In this document: positions 34,101 to 49,100 of the stretch, in pieces
Layout: each line of letters begins with the position of its first letter
Position numbering within the stretch: the stretch's first letter is position 1
From: Mixophyes australis
Lineage: Eukaryota > Chordata > Amphibia > Anura > Limnodynastidae
Length of the DNA: 64,000 nucleotides
NCBI GenBank assembly: GCA_036250195.1
Contig: JAVHZZ010000004.1
Location: 254,510,728-254,574,727 of the forward strand
Direction: 5' to 3'
The notes under the pieces: model-generated
Seen by the model: only the letters and a program-made list of their open reading frames with translations
Database searches by the model: none
Told to the model about the DNA's origin: nothing
Made by a program: the position numbers and the translations under genes

Positions 34101-37100
34101 CAAGCTCTAGCTTAATGTTGCCACTCAGTGATGCAAGAGAAGCATCACCCTTCTAAATATAGCCAGATTTTAGGAGGGACAACCTGGGCACTAGCCCTAG
34201 AGCCCCCACACAGCAGGATCACTACAAACTAGTTGGTCTACTACCCCCAGAACAGCAACATTAGTGGACAACAAAATAAGGGGGTGACTGCATAGACTAG
34301 TAGAAAATTGCAAGCTCCTATTGGTACATTCATCATCATCTATTTATTTATATGTATAGCGCCACTAATTCCGCAGCACTGTACAGATAACTCATTCACA
34401 TCAGTCCCTGCCCCATTGTAGCTTACAATCTAAATCCCCTAACATACACACACACACACACACAGACCGAGAGAAACTAATGTCAATTTTTAATAGCAGC
34501 CTATTAACCTACCAGTATGTTTTTGGAGTGTGAGAGGAAACCGGAGCACCCGGAGGAAACCCACACAAACATGGGAAGAACATACAAACTCCACACAGAT
34601 AAGGCCATGGTTGGGAATTGAACTCATGACCCTAGTGCTGTGATGCAGAAGTGCTAACCACTAAGCCACTGTGCTGCCCAGTAACACTAAGGAGATTAGC
34701 AGCTCAGTTAAAATTTGTGTTTAGCCAGGAGTGCTCCTTTAGGTAAATTACTGCGGTAGGGGGTCCCGACAAGTTGCTAGCCCAGAGACCCCCATAAATC
34801 TTAATTAGGCCATGCTCATAAGCATATCTGGTTCCTGAAAATGGTATATAACAGATAACATGTTCAACAGATTCAGGTAACTTTGATATAAAGACCACAG
34901 GAGAAGAATTACACCTTTTAAAAACATGTTTGTAAAAATTGATTTTATCTTAACTTTAACAGAAATATGGGAGTTTTACCATAGGAACCCCCTTCCTCTG
35001 CACTATTGAAATTGGACCTCCCTAAAGTATAGCCAAATCAGAGTAAACCACAAAGAGTACCCTATCCAATATCCTGACTCATCATTGTACCACTTTAGGC
35101 ACCAATGTAATTACATTGTAAGTAGGTCTGTTTATTAGTGGGTGGGAGAGAAGCATCATCCATTGCCAGCGAAAGGCTTATTTTTCACTTCAGTAGATTT
35201 ATCAAAGTTCCTCTGGTGCTAACCTCGATTTTGCCAAGTATTGCTGTCTCCATAAAACTCTATGGAGTAGGTGAAAAGTGTCAATTTAACAAGAGGTGAA
35301 AAGTTTAGATTTTTATCTTATGTAAAGTTAACTCCTACAGTGGAATGCGTTGATTAGGTATGTAGATATCAGAGCCCAGCTTGGCTCACAGGAACCCAAC
35401 AAGTTCCCCAATATCACACAATCCAGGTCCGTAGGCAAGGCACTGACAGTGCCAATGACTCTGGAGTGAGGTCTCACCTGAGAGTCACAAGCAGGAAGGA
35501 AATGAAAAATGCACAACAAAGATGCGCCATACAAAATTACTGTGTCTTACACTACTGATCACATTCTTGAACTGAGATCAGGTTGAATATGATCTAACCT
35601 CGCTGGCAGATCAGATCATAAACCTCCACTGAGTGTATGCATTATGTTATGTTTCTGCTGAAAAGGCAAAGGCACCTATGGCAACCTGAAGAAGGCAATT
35701 GAGAGGCTCTCGGCATGAAAGATAAATATGTTGCATTACATGTTCACTGTATCTAACACTATGATCAAAAATTGTCTGAACATCCTGCTTGCCTACACCA
35801 TACAACACCCCATCAATGTTAATTCAAAGTCATACATCAAACTCTTTGTTTCTGGTTTTGCAACGGTTTGTCTAACCTTCAGGTCCACACCTCCAGATGG
35901 TGTGCAGCTCTTTCTAGTTTATAGTCTAGTGGCTGTTATCACTAATTTAGTGTGCATACAAACCAGGGACATCCAGAGGTTGTCAGGTGAAAGCATTTTG
36001 TCCAAGATATTTCCATTGACGTTCAACACTTGTAGGCAGCTTTATCAAACTTCTAGGCATCTTCTTTACTTCTAACTTCCCAAGGTAAGCAAATGGCAGT
36101 GAAACGGTTTACTGATCAACACTAAGAAAATGTTTTTCTCAGTGTTTTCCAGTTGTCCATATATGTTGATGACGTGTTCTACAAACCAGTCTCTTTATTA
36201 CAGCCCAGAAAATTTTTCCCAGTCTAGTGTAAAGCACAATTTGTAGCCACTTATCCTAAGCCTATTTGTACATCCTGTAGCAAGCACTGTTGGCATACAG
36301 ATCAATCAATCAAAGAAAAAGTTGTGCAAACCTATTGCCATGTGTGACCAAGCATTTGCAGTCCAGAGATTCAAGATTCTTTTTGCTCAGAGAGCCTAAA
36401 AAAAATTACAAGTTTGGGTCTGAGCCCGGTCTTGAAAAGCTGGCAAAACTGCTTTGCTACTCACTTTAACAGTGTTTTCACAGCCCAGCTCTCAGATTTC
36501 TCAGTCACCGCCACTGTCGAAGGTGCTGAAACACTGTAAGCCCTTCAAAGACAAGGAAGAGAACCACAATGGTAAGGCAGCAGCAAAAGTTTCTCTTGGG
36601 GAGAAATGTCTCTTGGCACTTTTTGCTGGTGCTGTTGCGCAAGGATAACTTTCATAAATGGTGGCAAAACTATACTTTTTATTCCTGCGATATGTGGCGA
36701 TAAAAACTATTAGTTACTGCCGAATTCAGTTGGACTTTAATAAAGAGGCCTTCTGCAGGCCTAACGCAAAGCACTGCTGTGACCTACTCTTTCATGGGGA
36801 GCAAGACAGCACAGCAGAATGGAGTTTCAAGACAGGGCCACCCACAGCTCAGATAAGGGATGGTGCGAGGCATTCATTGTGACATTTTTTAAATGTGGAA
36901 TGTGCCTGATAAGTACAAAGGCTTTCCTATACTGTATAGTAATGTCAAAACTACTTTATTTAAAACCTTAATATACAGCAGTCCAGCAAGCATCCTTGTA
37001 TCCCAGTTAGAAGGTGGACTGCTAGAGAGGTGTTATGTAAAAATGTTTATTATCTGAGATTTTTCTCTGAACAGAAAAAATACAATCATGCAAGGTTACT

Positions 37101-40100
37101 GCATTTTCTTTAACAAACTAAACAATATGTATTTAACAGAGCAATGATTTAGAAGGTTGATAGGAAAGTGTAGAGGAGTGTTAGATCACATTAAACTCCT
37201 TGCACATAGAGCAATAGCAAAGCTATGTCTGATTGGCCTCTCAACATAAAGTCCAAAGTGAGCATTTTGCTTCAAACCTATCTGTTAGTTCTCAACATTG
37301 CAGTTGTTTTATTGTTCATAAAAATCGACCATACCTTTGTCACTATTTGTCGTCTCTATGTCCCACGTGTAATGTAATGGTACACATAGCAAATATTGCC
37401 TTTCACTGTCATTAACTGTTTTTGTTTTAGGGTTCTGTATTTATATATCCACACAAAAAGTCTGGAGATCCGTTTAAAATATTAAATGCATATGATAAGG
37501 AATTAATCACTGCAGACCTTTTGACAAATGGAAACAATCACTGCTTGGTGAGCAATTCTTTTCCTTTTCTTGTAGCCAACAATGCAATACAAATGTCATC
37601 CCCTAGGATTGATATGTAATATCTCTTCAATGCCTATGTAATAACATGTTGTACTGATATATTGCGCATGCTAATTTCATTTTCAATTTTAGAATTGTTG
37701 AGCCATATTGAGGCTGATGAAGAGTTGGCTACAAAATGGCAGTAAATTACTCTTAAAAAAGAGCACAGAAAACTAGAGTGTTTCTGCCTATGTGGAAGGC
37801 CATACACATCTCGAGATGCGTCCACTTCTGCCTCAGCGGCATATGTGCCTGGTTTATGATAAGTCTCAATCATCAGCGAATATTTGCACCTTGCCTATTT
37901 CAGGTGCAGAAGTTACATTTTAAAAGGGGCGTACACGTGTATTTTGGCAGGTCTTCATTAGCTGAATTTCTGTAAACACACCTTTACAATACTTGGTCAA
38001 CATTAGAACATACCTTCCCCCCTCCCCCCCGTTCCACCACTACAGACGCAGCGCCATAATTGCGCAACTCTCCATAGGTGCATATGTGTGTGCCCACTTT
38101 CTGGGCATGTGCAGAGCAATTTCATGCAAGATTGTGACAAGGAGAGTGTCAACTATTATGTAATATCGTTTAACAAGTATTAGGTACTTTTGTATAAACA
38201 AATTTCTTTAATTATGACCTGTGTCATTTCCAAAATGTACAAGGGGGTTATTAGATGGACTTGTTATGAATTGAAAGCTAGGTTGTAATTCAAAGCTGAC
38301 ATTATATAGAATAAAGAGAGGGGCAGCTGTGTAATACAAAGATTGAATGGGTTAGGCAAGGCAGCACCTACATATTCATCTAAACTTATCTTTATTTTAT
38401 TTATCTGCATATTTTCCTAGAGTGTGGGAAGGTCAGGAAGAGTGCAGCTGTGGTCCCTGGAGGATGGAGCAAACATCTCCACTCTGTGTCTTGATATACA
38501 GGTATTTGGTCATTTTACTGTAGGAGAGCTATTTGGGTTACTATTCTCGTGTAACTCCACTTTGTACCATGATCAGTCTGTAGTACAGAGCACATGTGAT
38601 GCTCTTGAGTGTATTGTACTATATCCTTGACATGCTGATTCTTCTCCACATTTACGTGAACATTACAACACAATAATCCTAATGTTTTTTTTTCCTTTAG
38701 GCAACTTGCATGGCGTGCTGCCCATCATCTCATTATGTAGCTATTGGAAGCAACAGCGGACATATTTTTTTCATTGATGTTGTGAAAGTTAAAGCTCCTC
38801 GAATAGTTAAAAGAAAACGACTTTATCATGTCCCTGTGCAACACATACAGTAAGTTACTATATCCTTTCACTGACACAACCAGGATTTCATCCCAATTTC
38901 TTTCCATACTATACCGTGTCCCATAACAGAATTTAGGGGAGGGTTCAGCGATGCCTGAGCAGCCCCTCCCCTGGCCCCATTTTGCTCCATTTTGGGGCAT
39001 TACAGTGCATGCACCAGTCCTTGCACATGCTCAGAAGAGTAGAGTGGGGGCTTTGGGAGGGTGGTCTGGCATTGCCGTATCTCCCCTGCATACCTCTGGG
39101 ACCTGTAGCAGCCGCAGTCTCCTGCAGTGGAGGTAGTTCCACCACTGTTATATACCATGCAGGACAAAACTGTTCTACAGGTAACTTTGTAGAAAAGATG
39201 ATGTTGCCCATAACTATTGCAATGTCTTCCTTCATTTTCTAAACTACAAGAAACATGACGGCTAGGCTCTGATTGGTTGCTATAGGCAACACCATTTTTT
39301 CTACATACCTAGCTGCAGAAGAGTTTTCATAAATGTCCCCCTTGTCTATTGCAGCATTTAAAGTTCGAGCAGGGTAGCTTTCACTGTATAAAAATGATCA
39401 TTTTTTTTTATTTTGATTTATCCTTTGGTATATTAGATGCAGGGCCGGATTAACCATAGGGCTAACTGGGCTACAGCCCAGGGGCCTCGGGCATCACTGC
39501 GGTCCTTCCCCGGCGCGCTTTAGTCTCCTTACTGAGGCGATCTCATGAGTCTCACTCTCACGAGATCTCCTCAGTAAAGATCTCAGTAAAGAGCGTACAG
39601 TGCGCCGGAGAAGGACTGCAATGCCAGGAGAAGGAGGTAAGCGCCTTGGGGGTGGCTCGGCTCACCGGGGATGGGGGGGGGCAGCTCAGATCACGGGGGG
39701 GGGGGGGACCTTAACGGGGGAATGGAGGCCCTCTTAGCCCAGGGGCCTCCATTCCCTTAATCCGGCTCTGATTAGATGGGGGTCTTCATTAATAAGTAGA
39801 AGATGTAACCATAACTTTTTAATTTTTATTTTGTGCAGGCCTAACAAACAGCAAAATTCAGTGTGGGTGGGATTATACAGAGTTGCTAGAATTAAAATTT
39901 TATTCTTAATAAATACAATACCCACTACTGAACAACACCCTACTTTACTTACACTCATGACTCAATTTAACACATTTGGAGGTATCCTCCAGGACGACAG
40001 CCATTACTCAACCTGAGCAGACGTAGCGCCATGGTTGTCATCAGGTTGAGTAGAGGAGCTGTCGGTGATTGCAGACTACTAAGAAAGAAGGTATCTGGTT

Positions 40101-43100
40101 GCATGTCCATGGATGCTGTCCAATCAGGTGCCGCAGTCACTACACGTCCAGCCTGAGAAGTTAGAATTGTGAGCTTAGTCCCCTCCCCAATACTGACACC
40201 TCCTCTCCCTCTCCTCTAACAGGGATAGCCCAATTGGAAAAACCTTTTAAGAAAACATGATTCTATGATGAAAAACGCCAGCAATAATAGGAAATTTAGG
40301 GCAGAGCTGATGGATAGGTAGAACAATCAGCTGCTACTTGGGGGGCATGGAGTAGACATAATCAGTTTTTACCCTGCTTCAGAGAGTCAAAAAGAGAGCT
40401 GTTCGGTAGAACACACAAAAGGATCATATTTACTATGCAACCTTGTAGGTACGCTATGTGGATGTGTACAGGCCTACAGTGATGGGTCAGGTTTGGTATT
40501 TTAACCATGGGTGTCAACAAACCTTTTCTCGCCAATGAGGAAATTGTAATCTCTTTCAACTTTTACTAATACACAAATGCAGATAAGAACATGGTTTTTA
40601 CACACTTATTGTTTTATTTCATAGTTTTGATCAAAAAGGCAATTTTCTCATGACTGGAGCTGCTGATGGACATATATTTATTTTAGATGCCAGACCATCT
40701 AGTTCATTCCAGGTTCTTGGATACACAGGTAGGGGTCTAGATGACATTTGCTATCAAACCATAAATAGAATATACTGAAATATTATTAAACATATTTAAA
40801 AAAATGGTAGATTGTGAAGTTCTAATCTTGAAAAAGTAATACCTAGTGATGGCTGCTTAATTGATCGGATACTGCTTACTGTAATCAAGCAAGCATTCTA
40901 ACATCAGTCCTTAATAAAAGTGCACTTTGAAATACATATTCATTTACTGCTCCTGTGTACCTTGCCGACGGTATTCTAAAACTGCGTACAGTGGGGCAGT
41001 AGACAAATTGTACGTTAAACTGCACTTATGCTTATCTTTGCACAGCAAGCGCCAGTTTGAAATTGGAGAGCAATATGTAATAGGGGTTGGCAGTTAGTAG
41101 AGAGGCCAGTGTTTCTTGGAACACAGGATAACTACCAGTATTGTATAGGCTTTACACAGATGACTTTTAGTTTTAAGCTGAGAGCCCCTTACTTTAACAA
41201 ACTAGGTTTATATAAAATCAATGAAATTATGTTGCTTAATAAACATCCAATAGCACTGCATACAGAGGGGGGGGGGGGGGGGCACATACACTAGAAACTT
41301 TTAATTGAAGTGAAAATAATTATATGAGGTGTATGTATATTGAGGCTATTGGGTACTGTCATGGAAGGCAGATATTTTGGACAAAGAATACTATAGTCTT
41401 TACCCCCTCGAAGTGGGAAATCATAAACCTCAGTGTGTTGCTAAAGGGTTTGTTGGCATTGTCTTACACAGTGCTGTTATGGGCCCCTGGTGTGCAGTAA
41501 TCAGACAGAAGGGTAGGCTGGTATTTCTTCCCATTAGGGTTCCAGAAAACTAGTAGGAATTCAATTCAGGATTAATTTCATAAAATGATAACTAGATATT
41601 CCAATTCAATCAAAACTAATTCTATAATTGCAGCTCCAGATTTTCAGTTTCTACATTATCAAAGAAGCAAAGTGTTTTGTTAAAACAGAATATATATATA
41701 CCTGAGAAATGTTTCTAAAGCATTTATTAAACATATATTAGTAACATGAATAGAGCAAATGTATCACCATTAAAATAAAGTAATGTAAGTTGGTTGTTCA
41801 CCACAATATTTACAAATCATGATCTTTTTATTTTATTTTGGCCAATTTGTGACTATGCCTTCTTTATTGCTGTTTACTTATATTAGCACATACGCCCAGC
41901 CATTTAACAGATGTAAATTTACCAGCCTTGCCAATCTATTGCCAGACTAACCAATCAAAAGAGCCTTGGGAAGGCCACCACAATACATTGTAATACAAAC
42001 CCCTCCTACAGTTATGGTAAAGATGTGTGATGCATTGGACTTCTGTGCAGCGACCAGTGATGGCTACCACATTATATTATGCATCTTAGTGTACACCAGC
42101 GTGGCTTATTTAATCATCTGATGCAATTGGGACAAGTGAGCAGTTACTCATATATTAGCTCTGATTGGCCAATGCAAATCAGGATAGTTTATTGCACATT
42201 TATACTGTGTGCGCCAAGTTATTAAAACACTAAAATAGACAGCTGTGATAGCAGTAACTGATTGTCAGTAGCCAATTATCACATTTCATAATATTGTATA
42301 CTTATATAGGAAGATCTTCTTTTCTCTCACAGTGGTTGGTGGACACATTCTGTCGTTGTCATCACTAAGCTTAGTGGACACACAACACATCAAAGCCCTG
42401 GCACTTGTGTGTACCATGGAAGAGAAGGAGAAAGAGGAGGGAGGCACCCAGCTAGAGCTGTTTTCTCTGTCTCTGCAAATATTATCAAGTAAATGCTACA
42501 GAGAGTGTGTGTGTATATGTGTGTGTGTCTAGTGTGTTTTATTGTTTCAAGTAGGCTATACAGGTATATTATAAATATATGCTTGTTGGTAAATGTGGTC
42601 ATACACCAGAGGTCACGGGGGTTTAGGGAAACTAATGTGCACAGAAAGGTGAAGTGTTTCCTGGTTGTTGTACTAATAGGTTCCTTTGAATACATTGATC
42701 CGCGTGGGATGTTTAAAGACAGCATGGTCCAGAAGCAACAATACAAAGTAGAACAGCCTCTATTTTCAGCTGTTCTCGGAAGTAATGGCAGCTCAATCTA
42801 CGGGTACTGCAGTGATTCCCCGCTTATTTACAAGTTTTTGCTGCCAAAGGTAAATGTATTTTAGGCTGTTGTTTAATTGAAAAATGTCAAAGCTGTATTA
42901 CTTTGCCAAATCTAGAATTGTTTTCTAGCTTATATGTCACATTGCAAGAAAGGAGGATCAAAAGTCGCTACTACATAAATTTATGCTTTTTGGTTTACTC
43001 TTTTTAATTGTTCTTTTAGCATATAGACCATTTATATCACAGACGGATACATAAGTACTTCATATTATGCAAGAACCATGCTCCCTCTTTATGTCTCAAT

Positions 43101-46100
43101 GCTACAACTGGATATATAAGAACAGTATAGATTCATGTTAAACGATTGGCATGACAAATGGGGGGAGCTCTACATGCTTAACATAGCATTACAATAATTG
43201 GTAAATTCCACTATTGCTTCCAATTGCATGTTCTTATGTAATGCAGCATTAATCAGCATTGCATTGTAAATATCCTGCCATCTCAGTCCATTCATTTTCG
43301 TTTCATTTGTTATTCTTTTGCAGGCAACATTTTAAATAGATTTGTGCCTTATTAAAATTAACTAGATTTTGTCTTCACTGTGTGTTTGTTGATTCCAGCT
43401 CCACTTTTTTTTATTTAAATAGATTATCCATGGCCCTAAAATGAGGATTCAAGTATGCAATAACATTAGCCTTGCAAACTAACACAAATAAACATAATAA
43501 AATGGAAGGAACAAAATAATAACATTATTAACTATATATTTTATACATTAATGGTGTTTATTCTTATTTTTTATTTGTCACCAAACAAATGTATTATTTC
43601 TATTATTATTATTCTTTATTTATAAAATGTCAGCATATTGCACAGTGCTGTATATTGAGGAAATCATGATATAAATATATAGCATAAAACGATGACCCTG
43701 GCAAAGCAGGTTTCCAATCTAACAGGTGTAGGGAAGAATTTATACATAAGGTTGCAAAATACAGTTGTAGCTGTTGGTAGGGATAATGTGTAATTTCTGT
43801 AAGGCAGAAGCATTATCAGCCACCAATATTAAAGCAACCATTGGTGACTGGAAGGTAGAGACATGAAAGATGAACCAGTTACTGTATAAAAGTCAAGACA
43901 GTTCAGCTACTGGCAACCATGATAGTCTTTCCCCATTTATATCCAAATGGTTTCCGCTCTTGTACTGCATAGGCACTCCTATGGATAGCCACAGGCTTAA
44001 AGTAGCTGTTCTCTCTGTATTTTTCTTTGACCTTATGCTCACTGCTGGACACAGAGCCAGGACACTTGTTCACCCTGTTCACAGAAGTTGTGACAGCTGC
44101 CACCAAGGAGGCTACTAAGATCACCAAAGGAGGAGCAGAGATGGCACGAGCAATGACAGTTGTCCTTGGTGTGCTGACACTTCTTGGCACCACCTTGTGA
44201 TTTCCCACTGCCTTCACATATTTTTATCCATTTTATATTTGTGAGAAGCTGATTATGTTTGAGATAGGGCACAGAGCAGATCTAACGTGCAGCCATTTCC
44301 AGCTAGACAAGTGCATTTTGTGTAAGTTTGTAGAGATAGATGCTGAAAAATAACGCTAGTTAAAAGCAGAAATGAAACCTTGTACTTTGTCCTCACTTTT
44401 AAATCATATTATGAAAGTTCCCCTGCATCACAGTGTGCTAGATCTGCATTGTATTGTAGCGAGCGTTAATGCTTCTCAACACAGAAAGGCAGCATAAAAA
44501 TTGATGAAAAGTATAATGAAGGCATATCAGAAAGTGTGAGTTCAGATCCATTCATTCATGTTATTTCTTGAACTATTTAGTAATCTTTAAGAACACTCAT
44601 TAAATGCTTATAATGAATGCCAGTGTGTACAAAGCCTTATTATTCTGAAACTTATTGACTTTTAATATATGGCAAGTAAATACGTTTTTAGGCGCTTGGT
44701 TTGTAGACACTTTTAGTCTCATATATGCTCCTGATGATAGTTTTCTGCTGCCTATTCAAAAATTCATCATACACATTCTAACACATTTTGAGGCTTTGTC
44801 ATTAGCTACTACTGGTATATGGCAGTATCAGCAATATTAGTCAACTATATATTCAGACAACACTTTATTTACAGCTGATCATACAAACAGAATATATGGA
44901 AGGCCCACGTGTATGTAAGAAATACGCTTACATAAGACAAATCATATTACAGAATATGGCATACAATAAAGAAATGATTAAAAACCTTTTTCAAAATAGT
45001 TTCTGGGACCACTTATCTTCCATGATACAGAAACAGGCAATGCTAATTTGTTTTTAATTTTCACTGTTTCTATGTATTTTATTATGGTGGTGTAAATACT
45101 ACAAGACATAGATAACTATAAACCATTTCCTTTCATTAATCTAACTACCAGTAGACTGTTATCTGTTTGGTTACTATGTGTTTCAGCACTTTGTTATATG
45201 CACTATTAGATTAGCTACACAAGTTAATGCAAACATTGTGCTGCTAGTGAACGCATCTATTTTGTCTCTAGGAAGCCTCTGGTGATCTAGTTAAAGTTCT
45301 CCAAGCAGAAAGGAAGGTGCGTGGGAGTCATATGGGACCTGGCTCTCTTTACTTGTCTCCTCATCACAAGTGGTTGGCTATATCTGCAAGTGATGGAATG
45401 TTATATCTTCAAGATGCATTTACCTTGGTAAGTATATATAGAAAAGGTCATTTTTGTTACTCAGATAAATAATTCCCTTCCAAGGTAACAGCTATAGATC
45501 TTTGTATGTCCACAATTACTTATTGCTTAAACACATACTCCCATGTTTCCACTGCACATGCCTTAATAATAGTGCAAATGACAAATGCTCAAAACACAAA
45601 TATTTAAAAACAATATGACCGATTATGTTGTAACTTAGAAGATTTTCCGTATTTCATTTATAACAGTGTGAATGATCTTGTGGGAATAGTCATGGATTGA
45701 TGACTAGTAGGCGCAGCCAATGTTTCATCAGGGTATGCCACAATGTGCATACTTACTATATCAGACTGAATATTGTGCCCACCTTTACGTTGAACCAGAC
45801 CTTTGGCAGTGATTGTGCAAGTACACACTCAATGAAAATATTCACAATGACCATAAGTGCCAATTGTTGCAGACCTAATGTAATAAGAATTTATGGCTAC
45901 ATGGAAATTGATCAAAAACCAAGGGTTTTCTCAATGTTATTTATTATGAATAGAAAGTGAAAGATGTTGCAAATGAAAGGTATATGAAATGGCGACAGAT
46001 GACACAAATTGGCTATATTTGGCTTTATTTATCTCAGCATGATCAACTTTAAATATACACAACAGTTTGGGACTCCGTGGTAATACAGTTTTTGCTAATT

Positions 46101-49100
46101 AAAGAAGTCTATTGGTTTTCGCACATATAGCCCAATTGTGCATGCTGCAGATTCTGTGGGGTAATATACATAAAATATGTTCATGATGATGACAATCATA
46201 ATGGTGACTAATGCTAAAAAGAAAATCATTTTTAATATAATTTGCACTTTCATGTTATTTATGTGTACAACCTAGTTTTATTTATTTCTTTTAAAGAATA
46301 GTGTTCAGCAACAATTATGTTTTTGCATTTATTGTGGTATTGTTTTACTTTTCTTGATATTGGCAATTTCATGTACCGTTTTTGGTTGAACTACTTCTTG
46401 TGCCTCTTGGAGAGTAGCACAATATTATCTATACAGTGCTGACATATTACACAAAACTGTACATTGAGGGGATCATGATGGAAATAAATTGCATTTAATG
46501 ACGGGAACCCAAACCTGTGTGGGGAACAATTAGTACATAAGGTAGCAGAATGACAATTGAAGCTGTTGGAGGGGAAGTTTGAATCATTATCACTCATCAA
46601 GATTAAAGCAGACATTGACAGCTGCCATTTCTATCCATCTACTGGTGGTGTGGTACAGATGGAATGAGGAGAGACAGTGGATGGTGGAGACACGAACGAT
46701 TAATTAGTCATTGTACAAATCTCAGTTGCTGGCAACCATGACTGTCTTTCAACATTTATATTAATTAAACCTCCATCAAAGCCGAGAATCTATTTTTAAT
46801 TTGGTGTCAAATGGCGCGTGATTGTGCTGAGTAGCCATAAGTGTGTCCCTGACCGCCTTGAGGTGGTTGATACATTCTTTCCTCTACCACCTTCTGGAAA
46901 TCCAGAAGCTTGCTATATAGCTATCTAACTGGGCACAGAACCATGACACTGGTTTCACCTGTTCACAGATATATACAAAGCCTTGAAACACCACTGTCCT
47001 AGGTGTGTTGAAAATCCCTGGCACCTCCTTGTAATTTCCCAATTTCACAAACTGTTTTATATTTGTTAGAAGAAGATTATATGAGAGGAACAGAGCTGAG
47101 CTAAAGTACATCCATCTTATTCAAAGATATAATGTGTCCTCACCAATCCCCGCTCCACCACACCCCCAGTTTAGTGCTTTTTCAAATTTAAAATGGCAAG
47201 GATAAGGAACGGTTGGAGGAAATAAATTCTAGATATAAGTTCCACGTGTAAAGCCCATGAAGTCCATGAAGTAATAACTGCATACCAGACATTACACTTT
47301 ATGAAATTCAACAATTACAGACACGTTTTTTCTGTGATGCATCTCTAATATCTATTAATTAATTAGCATACCAGTTAAGTAATGTACATCTTAGCAAGAC
47401 AACACTTAGAATTTGGACTGTTTGTAACCACAGAGAACTTGAGCTGAGTACTTTGAATATTAAATTTGATGTAGGAACAAGGTTACAGTGCTTCACAATG
47501 ATACCAAGCTTCTCCAGAATACCTTCTAAGCTACACATTGTCTTCTAATTTCCAGGAGATCTTTGCTCAGATATGTTGTCATTCATATCACACTGGGGGC
47601 ATCTGCTCGTTGGCATTTTCTTCAGATGGAAATACGGTGGTTACTACAGGGATGGGAGATGGTACAATTGTGTGTCTGGGGTGGAGGTGAGTGTGGCAAC
47701 CAAATTAATCATGAATATGGGCAAAAATTAGCTCATATTAATGACACATTGAAATTTTATGTTAAATGTCAGCCATGCTGCTCAGGCATTGTGCATCCCC
47801 TGTGCATTGTAAAACATATGACAGAGATTGATGTCCTCAGTCACTGAGATCAATGTCTACTCCAGGGGGTACATTTATCAAGCTACTGGTTTGAAAAAGT
47901 GGAGATGTTGCCTATAGCAACCAATCAGATTCTAGTTATCATTTATTTAGTACATTGTACAAAATGACAGCTAGAATCTGATTGGTTTCTATAGGCAACA
48001 TCTCCACTTTTTCAAACCCTCAGCTTGATAAATATACACCCAGTACTTACATATCCTGATCTCAGCCATCATGTTTAGTATATTACTATCACAGACGTCG
48101 GTGGACGTATTTACATAATACAGTGTGGTAATGTTATATAATGTGCTTGTGTTCACAGACCTTCTGGGAATCGCTTACTGAATGCAGCTTATGAGTATGG
48201 TAGGACTCTCAGCATTTCTCTTCGGGAGGCAATATTCAATGAAAATGAGGTTTTGCGCAAAATGGCACCATGGACACCTGATGTTGATGCCACACCTTGT
48301 CCAGATAAAGAGGTCTATTACCTAATTATCTGTCTTCAATCTCAAACTGTTCTTTCTGTGAATCTTATGTCCATGCAGTTTCCTGAAGTTTACTCAAACA
48401 TAGTGGAATGGATAATAGTTTGGGTAAACAAGAGACAGAATATTGTAGTAATTGTTGTAAGCTGAAAATGAAGGCCTATATTCATCAGTAGGGAACCTCC
48501 GGGATCAGTCCTGGGTCCTATTTTGTTTATTGTATTCGTTAGTGATATTAGTTGTGGCTTTCAAATGTAAGATAAACCTTTTTTTCAGATGAAACAAAGA
48601 TGTGTAACAAGGTTGATACCTCTAGAAGGGCAAAAACAAATGCTTAGTAATTAAAAGAAAATAGAGGAATGGACTAACATGTGGAATCTTAAATGTAATA
48701 TATCAAAATGTACAGTAATGTCTATGGAACATAAACATCCAAAAACATAATACCACATGAATGGTTATGTAATACCAACAACAGAGCAAAGGTGCATTGG
48801 CGGAGCTACCATGGATTCAGAGGGGGCGGCAACTATGAGGCCTGGAGGTGAGGCGGGTCCAGCAATAAGTCCCGCCCCTCTAAGGCGCCCACACCTCCAG
48901 CGCCCCCCACATCTGAAAAGAACAGAGCAGTATCTTCTTCTGAGAGGCGCGTGCACTGGCCCCTCTGTGTTCAGAACAGTGCAGTGGGCCCAGGAGAATA
49001 CAATGCCACTCCCGTTTTATGTAAATCAAACATTAGAATAAAACTATACATGGTTGCTCGTAAAGTCCTACTCTTCAAGGTAAAGTATTAACTCAACCCA

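Noticed and set aside
34322..34682. tRNA gene suggested by A and B box motifs
   Set aside because: The cloverleaf is degenerate and it continues into a SINE core and LINE-type tail, so it is a SINE head and not a tRNA gene.
35728..36882. Several 60-115-codon plus-strand frames, considered as a retrocopy or nested gene
   Set aside because: No recognisable domain, frames are unlinked, and no splice logic joins them.
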